From assembly GCF_018918025.1 (NCBI RefSeq), contig NZ_JAHLPT010000005.1, forward strand, positions 62,001 to 126,000: a stretch of DNA of 64,000 nt, read 5' to 3'. The stretch's first letter is position 1. The number at the start of each line of letters is the position of its first letter. Below, piece after piece: positions 7,801-15,809 of the stretch. The notes under the pieces are model-generated. The model ran no database searches. It was not told the origin of the DNA and saw nothing but the letters and a program-made list of their open reading frames with translations. This DNA is from Oscillibacter sp. MSJ-31. GTDB lineage: Bacteria; Bacillota; Clostridia; Oscillospirales; Oscillospiraceae. The position numbers and the translations under genes were made by a program.

Positions 7801-10800
7801 ATGGGGATCGTGTCGGACTTCATGGCCTGCTCGGCCGTGTAGTAGTCCGCAAGCTCCATCACCTTTGAGGCGTTCATCCGGCTCGGGATGTCGTCGGCGT
7901 CGTAGATGCCGGCAGCGATGCCCGCCGCGTAGCTCTTCTCCTTCGGGGTAACGCTCAGCCGCTTTTCGGCCCGCCGGATCTCCCTCTGGATCTTCTTCGC
8001 GGCCTTGTCGTTTTCGATCATCTGCTCGACGTTCTGATAGAGACCCGCGCTGTTCTCGATTTTGATGCCGAGATCCTGCAAGGCTTCCGTTCCCTCGAAC
8101 TCTTCCTTCGGGACATTGCGCATCCGCTTCTTTCGTTCCGCTTCGGCTCTCTGCCGCATCGCGGCAAAGTAATCGTCCACATTGTCGAAGTCCTGCATCC
8201 GCGGTGCGTCGCCGCGTGCCCTTGCGCGGGCACGCTCCAGCTGCTCCTTCTGCTCCGGCGTGAGCCGCGTGTTCTCCCACTTGTCCTGCTCGTCGTCTGG
8301 CAAGATCCCGCCGTCCTCGTCCACGCTGAAGCGCGCCTTCTCGATACTGTTCACCTTTGCCAGCCGGTCCGCTTCGTCTCCGGCCTTGTACTCCACGACG
8401 TTCATGCCGGCATTGCGCATCTCGCCCAGCAGGTCCGCCGGCGCATTGTCCGGCGCGACAACGGCAAGCGCTTCATCGAAGCCGACGACGCGCTGGGGCT
8501 TCGCCTCGTAGTACCCCGTCGGGATATTGGCTGCGCGGTCAATGAGCGCAAGGATGCTCTTGGCGTGCCCGTCGGATATGGCATAACCTTCCTTGCGGAA
8601 CGCCGCCTTCACCGCCGCCGCAGTCTTCTTGCCTTTGGCCGCCTCTGCAATGATGCGGCTCAGGTTCTGCTCTTCCTCGAAGGTGTTGTCGAACTGGTGT
8701 TTTGTGGTACGCAGCAGATCGTCCGTCACCCGGTCAAGGTAGATGCCGAGGTCTCGCAGCGCCTTTGCGTGCTCCTCCTCGCTTACCGTGCGTAGTCTTG
8801 CCTCGTCCGCGTGCATCTCGTCCACGGTTTTGTATTCCTGCGTGGCCGTCGCCGCCAGCGTCTCCGGCGTGATGCCGTATACATTTGCGCCCTTGGCCGC
8901 GGCCATATTCATTGCCTTCACGATGTTCTCGGCCGTGTAGTCCCAATGCGTCTCCGCAAAGCTGCGCCTGCCGCGGTCCGTCACGGCGTCCTTGCCGTTG
9001 TAGATGCCACGCTCACCCAGCAGCCCTTCCAGCTGCGGCTTCACCCAGTCCTTCACCGTGCGCAGCGCATCTCTCCGGCTTCCGCTCGGCGCGATCAATT
9101 CAAACATCTTGGCCGCTGTGGCTTCCTTGTCGATCTCGCTCGCGCTTGCGCCGCTCTCATAGAACTCCTGCGTGCTCCGGATGAAGTCCTCCACCCGGTT
9201 AGGGAGCACGTTGTTTTTCATGTAGTAGTCGATGCGCTTCTCCTTGGATTCCGGTCTGCGGTTCAGGAAGTTGGCGTGCTCCTCTGCATAGACCTCCCGG
9301 ATGGCCTGCTCCGCCGGTTTCATCTCTTCCGCCGTCAGGCGCTCGCCGGTCATCAGCTTCACCGCCAGCCGCGCCGCTTCCTGTTCGCCCACCGTGTCAA
9401 GGTATCTCCGGATGGTCGCGTTGCTGAAGAAACGGTCGAACTGCTTGTCACGGTACACCGGTTCAAGGCTCTTGCCCTCGCTCTGAAGGAATGCCGCCTG
9501 CACCTCCGGATGGTTCGCCAGCTTGTCGGCGATCTCTTCCGGCTCCCATCTGGTATCATTCTCCAATCCGATCTTGCCCAGCGTGCCGCTGCCTTGGAAA
9601 ACTCCGTCCGCAAACCGGCTCGACAGGTTCTTGATGTTCTCATCGAACGCCCGCCGCGCCTCGTAGTTTACGCCGCGCTCCACTATGGCGTTATCGTGCG
9701 TCGGTGTCCATGCGTCGCCGCCGTAGACCTTGTTCTTGCTGTCCGCTTGCGGATCAATGGTCCCGCGCGGAAAAACGGCGGAGTATTCGCCGTAGTTGGC
9801 GTGCCCCTCTTTTGCCTTCACGACGGCGATGGAAGGCGACGGCCACGCGCCGATGTCGAGTGTGCGCCGCAGCTTCTCCTCGGTCATGTTGTGCATGGCA
9901 ACCAGCGTTTCCGTTTCCTCTACCGGCTCGTCCAGGCTGAATCTTGTCTTTGCGGTCGGCTCCAGCGTCGGCAGCGACAGAGGCTGAACGCCCGAAATTT
10001 CCCTGTTGCTTTTTTCTGTGCTTCGGGATATACTACGTCCAGAGGAGCTTTCCTGTATATCGCTTGAGGCGTTGTTGCCTGCGGCGGTGGGGGAAGGCTC
10101 CCTTTTTTCGACCGTCGGCAGCGACAGGGGCTTGACGCCCTCGCCCATTTCTGCTATACTACCCGTGCCAGCTTCTCCCACATCTGACGCAGGATTGCTT
10201 TCCGCAAATACTGCTACGGGAGACGCTGGTGTTTTTTTGTTTTCGTTAAGCTGGATGGAGTAGACATACTCTCCATCCGGCTTTTTTCTGACATTTGCCA
10301 GCAGGTCGTATACGCGCCCGTCGATCTGGACCGTTTTGACGAAGTATTCCCAGCCGGTCACGCCCCGATGCGGGGAGGTGAGTTTTCCCGTATCCGCATC
10401 GCTGCTCTTGTGTGCCGCGTTTTCCACAAGCTCAAAGATATTGCCGTCGGCTCCGGTGTTGATTTTTGCCCTCCACCCTCGCGGCGAGGACCTCTTGTCG
10501 CCATAGATATTTTTGGAAATATCCTTGCTGTCGAACTTTGCGTAATATACATCTCCGTTTGCTGTGAACTTCGCCGTCCGCCCCGCATAAAGCATCCTCG
10601 CGGTCTCCTCATCGAATCGCTTTCTCGCCGCTTTTTTCGGCTCCTCCGGCACCTCTGTCTCGCGCGGCAGCACGCCCTCGCCCACCAGCACCTGCCGGAT
10701 CTCCTTCACCGAGCAGGCGTTCAGCTCGGCGAGCACCTTGATCTGCTTTTTCGGATCGGCCGCCATCCGGTACGACCGCACGATCTCTGCCGGTGAATCG

Positions 10801-10805
10801 ATCAT
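4851..10805 (-). CDS. Giant multidomain phage/element polyvalent protein (1984 aa)
   Basis: A single 1984-residue frame, the last gene of the leftward train. Residues 60-190 resemble the small nuclease-like (barnase/EndoU-type, LPD3-like) modules of polyvalent proteins, ending Y-D-L-L-A-N-V-R-K-K...Y-S-I-Q-L-N-E-N-K. Residues 300-420 carry the LVAMHNMTEEKL...PSIAVVKA...DAWTPT module common in such proteins. Residues about 1440-1600 (SSSLNQTAQLP, then WARDIMGTRSKGAAPL) resemble an LPD38-type region. A hydrophobic stretch at about 1610-1655 could span a membrane. P-L-S-L-P-T and RFS-L/V-DE repeats punctuate the linkers. Such proteins are usually packaged in virions or transferred with DNA and act early in the recipient, but no virion genes lie here. 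Domain names are from memory of the families. The ATG overlaps the previous stop (ATGA). Confidence 0.8.
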   Translation of the reverse strand: MIDSPAEIVRSYRMAADPKKQIKVLAELNACSVKEIRQVLVGEGVLPRETEVPEEPKKAARKRFDEETARMLYAGRTAKFTANGDVYYAKFDSKDISKNIYGDKRSSPRGWRAKINTGADGNIFELVENAAHKSSDADTGKLTSPHRGVTGWEYFVKTVQIDGRVYDLLANVRKKPDGEYVYSIQLNENKKTPASPVAVFAESNPASDVGEAGTGSIAEMGEGVKPLSLPTVEKREPSPTAAGNNASSDIQESSSGRSISRSTEKSNREISGVQPLSLPTLEPTAKTRFSLDEPVEETETLVAMHNMTEEKLRRTLDIGAWPSPSIAVVKAKEGHANYGEYSAVFPRGTIDPQADSKNKVYGGDAWTPTHDNAIVERGVNYEARRAFDENIKNLSSRFADGVFQGSGTLGKIGLENDTRWEPEEIADKLANHPEVQAAFLQSEGKSLEPVYRDKQFDRFFSNATIRRYLDTVGEQEAARLAVKLMTGERLTAEEMKPAEQAIREVYAEEHANFLNRRPESKEKRIDYYMKNNVLPNRVEDFIRSTQEFYESGASASEIDKEATAAKMFELIAPSGSRRDALRTVKDWVKPQLEGLLGERGIYNGKDAVTDRGRRSFAETHWDYTAENIVKAMNMAAAKGANVYGITPETLAATATQEYKTVDEMHADEARLRTVSEEEHAKALRDLGIYLDRVTDDLLRTTKHQFDNTFEEEQNLSRIIAEAAKGKKTAAAVKAAFRKEGYAISDGHAKSILALIDRAANIPTGYYEAKPQRVVGFDEALAVVAPDNAPADLLGEMRNAGMNVVEYKAGDEADRLAKVNSIEKARFSVDEDGGILPDDEQDKWENTRLTPEQKEQLERARARARGDAPRMQDFDNVDDYFAAMRQRAEAERKKRMRNVPKEEFEGTEALQDLGIKIENSAGLYQNVEQMIENDKAAKKIQREIRRAEKRLSVTPKEKSYAAGIAAGIYDADDIPSRMNASKVMELADYYTAEQAMKSDTIPMQRQDISQNLRAQAAELFKDTGNDTFEKKYEKALFSPKGGLALYHRTPQRSMRAIFGWEQGQKINEAIFEPVYVNEQERKRFVNRMHDEVRRFEDKNGKQTALTEKERALTQLVIEGKAVAELVAASDMKEQLIHAAENLKAGGEMADVSQEFGLHDKEARDLARRYADWLQTQEDLAGTDVDQTKVEHAVEAYRTLYDKFYKAINHFLVAHGYEPIGFIKGYAPHFQPEAESGKLEKALKNIGVDLGAEAGSLPASIAGLTKAFKPNKRYNPFFQHRAGKSTEYDVEKGFEKYVDYLSDVLYHTDDIMRVRAAVKYFREEYGPDEISAEISRAESLRFAPKEAKESFLKSAGLLTNTSDLSYADLSAKMEEYVEGLFDSIKKTSKYSDLTVWLDDYANKLAGKQLFSDRDMEREVGRTSLNVGRKLNKMFARANVAGNLSSSLNQTAQLPMIAGEIGPKYVIKAVNDIIAGKTKGDFADQSDFLTEKNGIDYLTNDKGSKITSALFWPLERMDYLISSIAVRGKYRKELDAGRSPKEAMKAADRWARDIMGTRSKGAAPLTFQSKNLIAQMVNMFQVEALNSWEHVTQDLFGPGLKEAEAKLGKEEAAKRLAGIIVATLLGAFLLNRVAEEGYGGTPAQFDVIGLLIGFLASGNGLSTNEQIATWIDDAWENGTGERLFGTDANAGNDEFDAGAATEDTLYNVSNDIPYLRNAAGLLGLGDQTLPMPDIYGTVTGTAKAVKDNGPFSEEVMRQLMGLAGDTLPGGRQAEKTYQGIETLLKGGYYKGSGEDERLQYPVSDDFWNVVQATMFGRNALSETRDFYAAGGKGLSAAQTRLYKQLVDMGADSETVYDAILAWKKIDGNEALSKAERETARFELVQSLPLTSEERELLHNTLSGSDTKYSAADEAKAQGIPVGTYQKFQADAAALESDRDKDGNVIRNSKKEKVLKLIDSLPLNKAQKNWLYLNEGYAESKLDETPWQ

Positions 10806-11038
10806 CGCTCACCGCTCCTCTCTGCCCCCCCTCCGCGGGATACTCGCTCTCTGCGCTTGCGGTCCGCTGTGCGCTGTGCGCGGCCGCGGATCAGGCGGCG
10901 GATCAGCGCCAGCAGCCCGCTCTGCTTCGGGCTGTACTGCGGCGTGACCCACGCCTTTCTCGCCACGCTCCCGCAGATGCTCTTCGTCACGCGGTAGCTT
11001 CGGTGGCTCCTCTTCTGATGGTTTCTTGCGCTGCTCAT
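10802..11038 (-). CDS. Small very basic protein
   Basis: A 78-residue Arg/Lys/Ser-rich protein (MSSARNHQKRSHRSYRVTK...), with hydrophobic residues only around LLALIRRLIRG. It is translationally coupled to the giant gene (stop and start overlap in ATGA) and has a GGAGAAG-type site upstream. The charge suggests nucleic-acid binding or packaging with the giant protein; I recognise no family. It could be partly fortuitous, but the tight coupling favours a real gene. Confidence 0.55.
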   Translation of the reverse strand: MSSARNHQKRSHRSYRVTKSICGSVARKAWVTPQYSPKQSGLLALIRRLIRGRAQRTADRKRRERVSRGGGAERSGER

Positions 11039-11059
11039 GTTGCTTCTCCTTTCATTTCG

Positions 11060-11317
11060 TCATTCATCCTCTTCGCAATGCTCGATCATGTCTTTGATGA
11101 TCGCGGCATTGGTCCGGATAATGTCCATTGTGATATCCGCCTGGATGTTGTGCGCGATCACGGCCTTGTCCGTTGCATCCGCGTTGTAATATCCGGTGTA
11201 GACCTCGCCGTCCGGCATGGTCGCTGCGAAGCAAAGGCTCACCGGCTCCAAAGGCACGATGGCCTGCAAGGACTTTTCGAGCCATTCCGCATACGGCACC
11301 TTGTTGATGTCAAACAT
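11060..11317 (-). CDS. Hypothetical phage protein
   Basis: An 85-residue acidic protein, MFDINKVPYAEWLEKSLQAIV..., ending DMIEHCEEDE. The start at 11317 lies inside the end of the upstream gene (8-nt overlap) with a GAGGGGAAAG site. I recognise no domain. The middle (FAATMPDGEVYTGYYNADATDKAVIAHN) looks like a small alpha/beta fold, and the C-terminus is one helix. It belongs to the leftward operon. Confidence 0.7.
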   Translation of the reverse strand: MFDINKVPYAEWLEKSLQAIVPLEPVSLCFAATMPDGEVYTGYYNADATDKAVIAHNIQADITMDIIRTNAAIIKDMIEHCEEDE

Positions 11318-12014
11318 TCGCTTTCCCCTCCAGCGTTTCTTCTCCCTCTTGCGAGAGGGGAGTGATCCTTCCGCACTCCACAAGTCCGCGGAACACGTCG
11401 TATCCCATGTAAAAGATGATGCCGGCGCTGCTCTGGTACCGGACGCAGAGCGTCACGTTTTTCATCACCCACGGCCGCTCAAAATACTCCTGGCAGAGCA
11501 TCGGCCGCCCGGTCTTCATCGGCAGGAGGAAGAGCCGGCCGTCCTCGTCCGCCTTGGCAAGCTCCAGGAGGCGGTCGGTGTTTACCACGCGCAGCTCTGC
11601 GATGTCCGGACCGTTCTCTTCTTTGAGCGGATTTTCCATCAACCGGTCGATTGCACCGTCCGCCATGATCCGCATGAGGCGCCGGCGCTCCAGACGCTCC
11701 TCCTCGTTCTTCCAGCGCGGTAAGACGACCACGCGCCCGTTCTTGTCGGCCTCGGCCAGCTCCTCCAACCGGTCAATATCGCAGTTTCGGCACAGATGGC
11801 GGAGCTGCTCTGCGGCTTCGTGATCCATGTCGATTTCCTCCGGTTCCAGCCTCGTGTCCTCGTAGGCGGCAAGGCGGCTCCACGCCGCTTCTTCCCACTT
11901 GCAATTCATGGCGCAGTTCCCGCCAACTTCGAGGCATTCGGGGCCGCGAAAATGTGTGCAGCAGATACCGTTTTCGTGCGATGTTTGCTTGCTATGTTTT
12001 GTCAGGCGTTCCAT
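11310..12014 (-). CDS. Phage protein of the MERLT / AAYEDTxLxPEEI type
   Basis: A 234-residue protein starting MERLTKHSKQT, with a Cys/His cluster near residues 19-40 (C-C-T-H-F...C-L-E-V...C-A-M-N-C) and the phrase AAYEDTRLEPEEI that recurs in many Firmicutes prophage proteins of unknown role. The phrase then echoes inside (DRLEELAEADKNGRVVVLP and DRLLELAKADEDGRLFLLP), so two related 25-residue units flank a central helix. ATG at 12014 overlaps the upstream stop (TGATG); a GTG at 12017 is an alternative. It is useful as a phage-origin marker, not as a functional call. Confidence 0.75.
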   Translation of the reverse strand: MERLTKHSKQTSHENGICCTHFRGPECLEVGGNCAMNCKWEEAAWSRLAAYEDTRLEPEEIDMDHEAAEQLRHLCRNCDIDRLEELAEADKNGRVVVLPRWKNEEERLERRRLMRIMADGAIDRLMENPLKEENGPDIAELRVVNTDRLLELAKADEDGRLFLLPMKTGRPMLCQEYFERPWVMKNVTLCVRYQSSAGIIFYMGYDVFRGLVECGRITPLSQEGEETLEGKANV

Positions 12015-12181
12015 CACTCCACCTCCTCGCAGGCATCACCTGGAAACGCGATGGTGTTCCCGTAATAGTGGACAAAATAGATCGTCTCGCCGTCTTTTCC
12101 GGTTGTTTTCAGCTCCACGCCGAAGGTGCAGCCCTTCTTCGCCAGCGGCAGCGCAAGGTCCCTCGTCAGTTGCACCTTCAT
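12014..12181 (-). CDS. Small hypothetical protein (55 aa)
   Basis: The 55-codon frame MKVQLTRDLALPLAKKGCTF...DACEEVE fits exactly between its neighbours. Its ATG overlaps the DUF3102 stop (ATGA) and its stop overlaps the next ATG (TGATG). It reads as a small beta-rich protein and matches no family I know. The double coupling is the main evidence that it is translated. Confidence 0.65.
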   Translation of the reverse strand: MKVQLTRDLALPLAKKGCTFGVELKTTGKDGETIYFVHYYGNTIAFPGDACEEVE

Positions 12182-13332
12182 GCCGTCGCCTCCCCCGCCT
12201 TCTCGGCGATCATGTTCCGCAGCGCGCCCAGCGCGCGGTAGACCTTCGGACGGTTCTCCTCGTCCAGCTCGCCGGCAAGCTCCATCAGGCGATTCACCGT
12301 CTCCTGCGCCTGCCGGAACAGCACACCGAACTCCGCGAGCGCCTTGTTGTCCATCGCCGCGGCGCTCTTTCTCGCCTTCTCCAGCTCGACGCGCAGAGCC
12401 GCCGCCTGCTCCTCTGCTACCTTCCTTCCGGCCTCGGCGTTTTCCACAGCCTTCCGTGCCTCGTCGCGCTGCTCCTCCGCCGCCTTCAACTCCTCAGCTT
12501 TCTTGGCTACCGCCGCGTCGCGCTTGGCCTTGGCCGCCTTTTCCGCTTCCTTGACTGCCGCCGCGATCTGCTCGGCGCTCGCGTCCACCGTCTGCACGGC
12601 CACGTCCACCGGCCTCTCGCGCAGCTCCTTCAGCTCGCGCTCCAGCTCCGCCGTGCGCTCCTGCGCGGCGAGGGAAATGCTCTTGGCGTCCTCGACCTCG
12701 GCGCGGGCGGCCTCCGCCGCCTCCTGCGCCTTTTCTGCCGCGGCTTCCGCTTCCGCGGTGGCTTCCTTCTGCCGGTTCAGCTCGCGCGCCGTTTCCTCCG
12801 CCTTTAGCTCGGCGATTTTCCTCTGCCGGATGGCCTTCTCCAGCTCGCGTGCCGACATCTCCGGAACCGTCTTTTCCGCGCCTCGTACATCGTGCTTTTC
12901 GCTCAAAAATTCATCACGCTCAACAGGGCTTAAAGCCAGTAATACCAGGGCTTTCGAGGCTCCCAAATCCGCAAGCGTCTGCGGATTTTGATAGGCGTCC
13001 GCAAGCCTCATAAAGTTCTGCGCGCTGCGCTCTGAAAACTCCACTTTCTCGCTCAGCCAAGGCAGCCATTCGCCGTGCGACAGGAGCGCCTTCGCCTCCT
13101 TCAAGCGGCGTCCGATCTCCAAAATACTCTCGCCCGCCGTGCGCTTATAGCTCAGGATCTCCTCCGTAATGGTCTCGATCCCGCGCCCGATCTCCTGCTC
13201 CGTCCCGTAAATGCTTCCGAGCGTCCCGCTCTCCGCTTCCTTGGCAAGCTCCTCGCCAAACATCCCTCTCAGCGCCGCACCCTCGCTGACGCCCTCCGGC
13301 GTCACATCTACCGTATCGTCGTCCATACTCAT
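12178..13332 (-). CDS. DUF3102-type coiled-coil protein
   Basis: A 384-residue protein. Residues 45-165 match the DUF3102 pattern: I-T-E-E-I-L-S-Y-K...SILEIGRRLKEAKALL, then GEWLPWLSEKVEFSERSAQNFMRLADAY. This region reads like a small DNA-binding fold. Residues 165-330 are an unbroken Ala/Glu/Lys/Arg coiled coil, and a short helical bundle ends the protein. DUF3102 proteins occur in phages and conjugative elements next to PcfJ or replication genes. A role in DNA handling or partition is plausible but unproven. Its start overlaps the PcfJ stop by 4 nt. Confidence 0.8.
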   Translation of the reverse strand: MSMDDDTVDVTPEGVSEGAALRGMFGEELAKEAESGTLGSIYGTEQEIGRGIETITEEILSYKRTAGESILEIGRRLKEAKALLSHGEWLPWLSEKVEFSERSAQNFMRLADAYQNPQTLADLGASKALVLLALSPVERDEFLSEKHDVRGAEKTVPEMSARELEKAIRQRKIAELKAEETARELNRQKEATAEAEAAAEKAQEAAEAARAEVEDAKSISLAAQERTAELERELKELRERPVDVAVQTVDASAEQIAAAVKEAEKAAKAKRDAAVAKKAEELKAAEEQRDEARKAVENAEAGRKVAEEQAAALRVELEKARKSAAAMDNKALAEFGVLFRQAQETVNRLMELAGELDEENRPKVYRALGALRNMIAEKAGEATA

Positions 13333-14981
13333 GCTGTTTTCTCTCCTTTCACCGGCAGGACCGGCCTGCCGCTCTTATCCCGTTTGCTTCCGTTCTTCAG
13401 CCATGCGAGCCACAGGTCGATGAAGGCCCCGTGCCGCTCCTGCGGCGAGGCGAGCTTCTTTCCCGCTTTTTGTTCGTTCCCGTAGCCGTGGATCTGCCGG
13501 ATGTCGTTTCCCTGTTTGCCGCACATTTCGATGGTGATGTAGCTCCGGTGCGGCGTCTTTTCCTTGCGCAGGAAGAGGATCGTCGCCGCTCCGCTCATGT
13601 GCCGCTCGGCGTAGCCGCCGACGCAGTGGTGCAGTGTCTTGCCCTCGTTGATGATCTGCCGGTCGTCCTCCGGCACCACGATGCAAAGGCCCATCGCCGA
13701 AAAGCTGTATTTCTTTTTGAGCTTCTTATATCGCTTTTCGTATGCCTTCCGCGCCGCCGCGTTCTCCTCATACCGGATCGCCGCAACGGCCGCGTCGTGC
13801 GCCCCTTGCAGGTCCTTCGGAAAAGCTACATCCCGCCGCGCGAGGTCGTACCTGAGCCTTTTCGCCGCGTCGATGTAGTCCAGCCACAGTCCCGCACCCT
13901 TGTGCTGGTGCTTTTCCAGATACCGCGCTAGTACGAGCACGCTTTCGCCGACCTCTCGGAGCGCCGCATCGCAGCGCCTCCGCTCGTTTCTGTCGCCGAT
14001 CCGGCCGCAGATCGTCAGCGCCTCCTCCGGCGTCACGCCGCCGTGCCGCACCAGCTCCAGCGCCTCCAGCTCCTTTTGTCCGATGCCTCCGGCAAGCAGC
14101 CGCTTCACGGTTGGCTTGTCCACCCCGAAGAAGGCCGGCATGGTCTTTGCCCGCCAGTTGAGCGCGCGGCTGTTCATGCTGCCTTGGATCGCGTCGTCGA
14201 TGATCTTTTTGCATCCGGCCTTTGCCAGCTGCTCGATGCGCGGGTAGCGCGTCCACAGTCCGAGGTAGGTCAGAAGGCCCTTTGTGTTCTCCCGCGGATC
14301 GTCTCCGTCCAGCTCAAAGAACTGCTCCGCCGCGCAGTATCGCAGCGGCGATGCCGCGATCTGGTCCACGCCGTGTATCGCGTAATCCCCGATCCTTCGG
14401 CACAGCCAGCTGTCGCACTCCGCAAACGGCTCCGTCATGGTTTTCTGCGCCACGAGCCACGGCGTGTACTGCTGTTCTTCCTTGCTCCACGCCCATTCTC
14501 TCCGCCACTTCTGGCACTTGCCCTGTGCGAAGTAGTAGGCGGCCTTTGTGCAGCTCTCCGCGTCGTCCGACTCCCAGCGCCCGTGATGCTTCCACACGCT
14601 CAGCGCGACCGCGCGCAGCGCCCCGCCGATGGCGCGCAGCAGCACGACCTGCCGGTATTCGTCCAGCGTATTTCCGCTGCGCAGCCTTCCGCGCGGATAG
14701 AGCGTCACACCGCAGCCGCAATCCGGGCACAGAAGGTTCGACCTTGCCTTGACGTCGTTCTCCCGCTTGAAGCGCTTCCATTCGCGCTCCGTCCACCATA
14801 CCTTTCGGCCGCAGCGCGTACATTCCGTGGTCACGCCGAGCCTTCCGTTCTCGTCCGTCTCATGCTCAAAGAAGAGATAGCCGATGAAGCACCGCTCGAT
14901 AAATTCCTGCTCCTCTCCCGTGCAGCGGAACGGGACCTCCAGCGCGGCCTTCTGCTCCGCCTCTGTCAGATTGCACCGCAT
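13329..14981 (-). CDS. PcfJ-domain protein
   Basis: A 550-residue protein. The N-terminal 120 residues carry a Cys-rich zinc-binding region (C-T-R-C-G-R-K near 34-40 and C-P-D-C-G-C near 87-92). The C-terminal 160 residues form the PcfJ signature: LCIVVPEDDRQIINEG, T-L-H-H-C-V-G-G-Y, FLRKEKTPHRSYITIEM and QIHGYGN. PcfJ is named from the enterococcal pheromone plasmid pCF10. The same module is common in clostridial phages and integrative elements beside a PcfK-like gene, as here (9 bp downstream of it). Its biochemical role is not known to me; the conserved His/Cys set hints at a metal or nucleotide site. Length is normal for the family. Confidence 0.85.
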   Translation of the reverse strand: MRCNLTEAEQKAALEVPFRCTGEEQEFIERCFIGYLFFEHETDENGRLGVTTECTRCGRKVWWTEREWKRFKRENDVKARSNLLCPDCGCGVTLYPRGRLRSGNTLDEYRQVVLLRAIGGALRAVALSVWKHHGRWESDDAESCTKAAYYFAQGKCQKWRREWAWSKEEQQYTPWLVAQKTMTEPFAECDSWLCRRIGDYAIHGVDQIAASPLRYCAAEQFFELDGDDPRENTKGLLTYLGLWTRYPRIEQLAKAGCKKIIDDAIQGSMNSRALNWRAKTMPAFFGVDKPTVKRLLAGGIGQKELEALELVRHGGVTPEEALTICGRIGDRNERRRCDAALREVGESVLVLARYLEKHQHKGAGLWLDYIDAAKRLRYDLARRDVAFPKDLQGAHDAAVAAIRYEENAAARKAYEKRYKKLKKKYSFSAMGLCIVVPEDDRQIINEGKTLHHCVGGYAERHMSGAATILFLRKEKTPHRSYITIEMCGKQGNDIRQIHGYGNEQKAGKKLASPQERHGAFIDLWLAWLKNGSKRDKSGRPVLPVKGEKTA

Positions 14982-14990
14982 ACCGTCACC

Positions 14991-15341
14991 TCACAGGAAG
15001 TCCGCGATGTCGAGGATCTTCTTCTGCGCGCTGCGCGGCGCTTCCTCCGCCGTCGGGCAGAGGTCGATCTCCATGCGGAAGCGAACATCCGCGCCCTTGA
15101 AGTAGAAGCGCACCGCCTTGCGGTAGGCTTCGAGGTCGGAAATGCTGCCCCCGACGCCCTTGGCGACCGCCGCCATGCAGTCCTTGAAGCTGCCGCCCTG
15201 CGCCACCGCCTGCGCAAACTCCGCATCCTGCCGGCAGAAGTCCGTCAGGGCCTCGCGCACGCTCGGCGCCATCGCGTTCTCCTTCTGCCCGCTCACGTTC
15301 TCGGCGAGCTTATTCAATGCCTGATCCAAAAACTCGTTCAT
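14991..15341 (-). CDS. PcfK-like / AcrIIA9-family protein, possible Cas9 inhibitor
   Basis: A 116-residue helical protein. The pattern LTDFCRQDAEFAQAV, F-K-D-C-M-A-A-V-A-K-G-V, SISDLEAYRKAVRFYF and FRMEIDLCP is that of the PcfK-like family, to which the type II-A anti-CRISPR AcrIIA9 belongs. Automated pipelines often name these proteins Cas9 inhibitors. The adjoining PcfJ gene is the usual partner, so family membership is well supported. Whether this copy blocks Cas9 cannot be read from sequence, since most family members are untested and PcfK probably has another ancestral role. It starts at ATG 15341 with an AAGCAAGGG site after a hairpin-bearing gap. Confidence 0.78.
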   Translation of the reverse strand: MNEFLDQALNKLAENVSGQKENAMAPSVREALTDFCRQDAEFAQAVAQGGSFKDCMAAVAKGVGGSISDLEAYRKAVRFYFKGADVRFRMEIDLCPTAEEAPRSAQKKILDIADFL

Positions 15342-15414
15342 ACCCTTGCTTTTCTTCCCCGCCCTGTGCTACAATGGCAGGGAAGAGATCTCCTTTCGTG
15401 TAGTTTTCTTCGCT

Positions 15415-15442
15415 GCGGTTGACCGGTGCCACGGTCAGCCGC
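15415..15442. other. Intercistronic hairpin
   Basis: GCGGTTGACC and GGTCAGCCGC pair with one mismatch around an 8-nt loop in the only sizeable gap (about 105 bp) of the leftward train, between the HNH and PcfK genes. It is followed by TTTTCTT on the rightward strand but not on the leftward one. It may therefore be a transcript-processing or attenuation point for the train, or a terminator against antisense reading. Confidence 0.55.
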
Positions 15443-15447
15443 TTTTC

Positions 15448-15795
15448 TTATGCGCTCTCGGCCTGAATGGCCGCGATCTCCTCCAGCTCCTCGTCGTCGA
15501 GGTAGTTTTTGCCGAAGTGGAAGCGGAACTCGTCCACCGTCCAGCCCTGCTCGATCATCGCCTTGCGCTGACCGTAACGGCGCAGCGTTCGCATGGTCTC
15601 GGCGCAGTTGTGTGCCGCCTCCGGTCCGAAGATGTGGCAGCGCCCGTGACACAGCCGCACCTTCAGGCCGTACCGCTCGCATTTCTTCCGGTCCGCAGCG
15701 TTTCCGCCGAAGATGTGGTGGAAGTCCAGCGGGTCCTCCGTGCCGTCGCGGCCGCAGAGAAAGCACACCCCGTCTCTCGCGTTTTCCCGTTTCAT
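15448..15795 (-). CDS. HNH-type nuclease domain protein
   Basis: A 115-residue protein with C-F-L-C-G near residue 11, D-F-H-H-I-F-G-G near 24 and a later C-H-G-R-C-H-I-F cluster near 49. This is the beta-beta-alpha metal finger of phage HNH endonucleases, with structural Cys pairs and catalytic His. The C-terminal helix region (NYLDDEELEEIAAIQAESA) is acidic. Small HNH proteins of this kind sit beside terminases in many phages and help packaging, but no terminase is here. It could also be a homing-type or recombination nuclease. The ATG at 15795 follows GGGAGAAGAAC. Confidence 0.72.
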   Translation of the reverse strand: MKRENARDGVCFLCGRDGTEDPLDFHHIFGGNAADRKKCERYGLKVRLCHGRCHIFGPEAAHNCAETMRTLRRYGQRKAMIEQGWTVDEFRFHFGKNYLDDEELEEIAAIQAESA

Positions 15796-15809
15796 GTTCT
15801 TCTCTCCCT

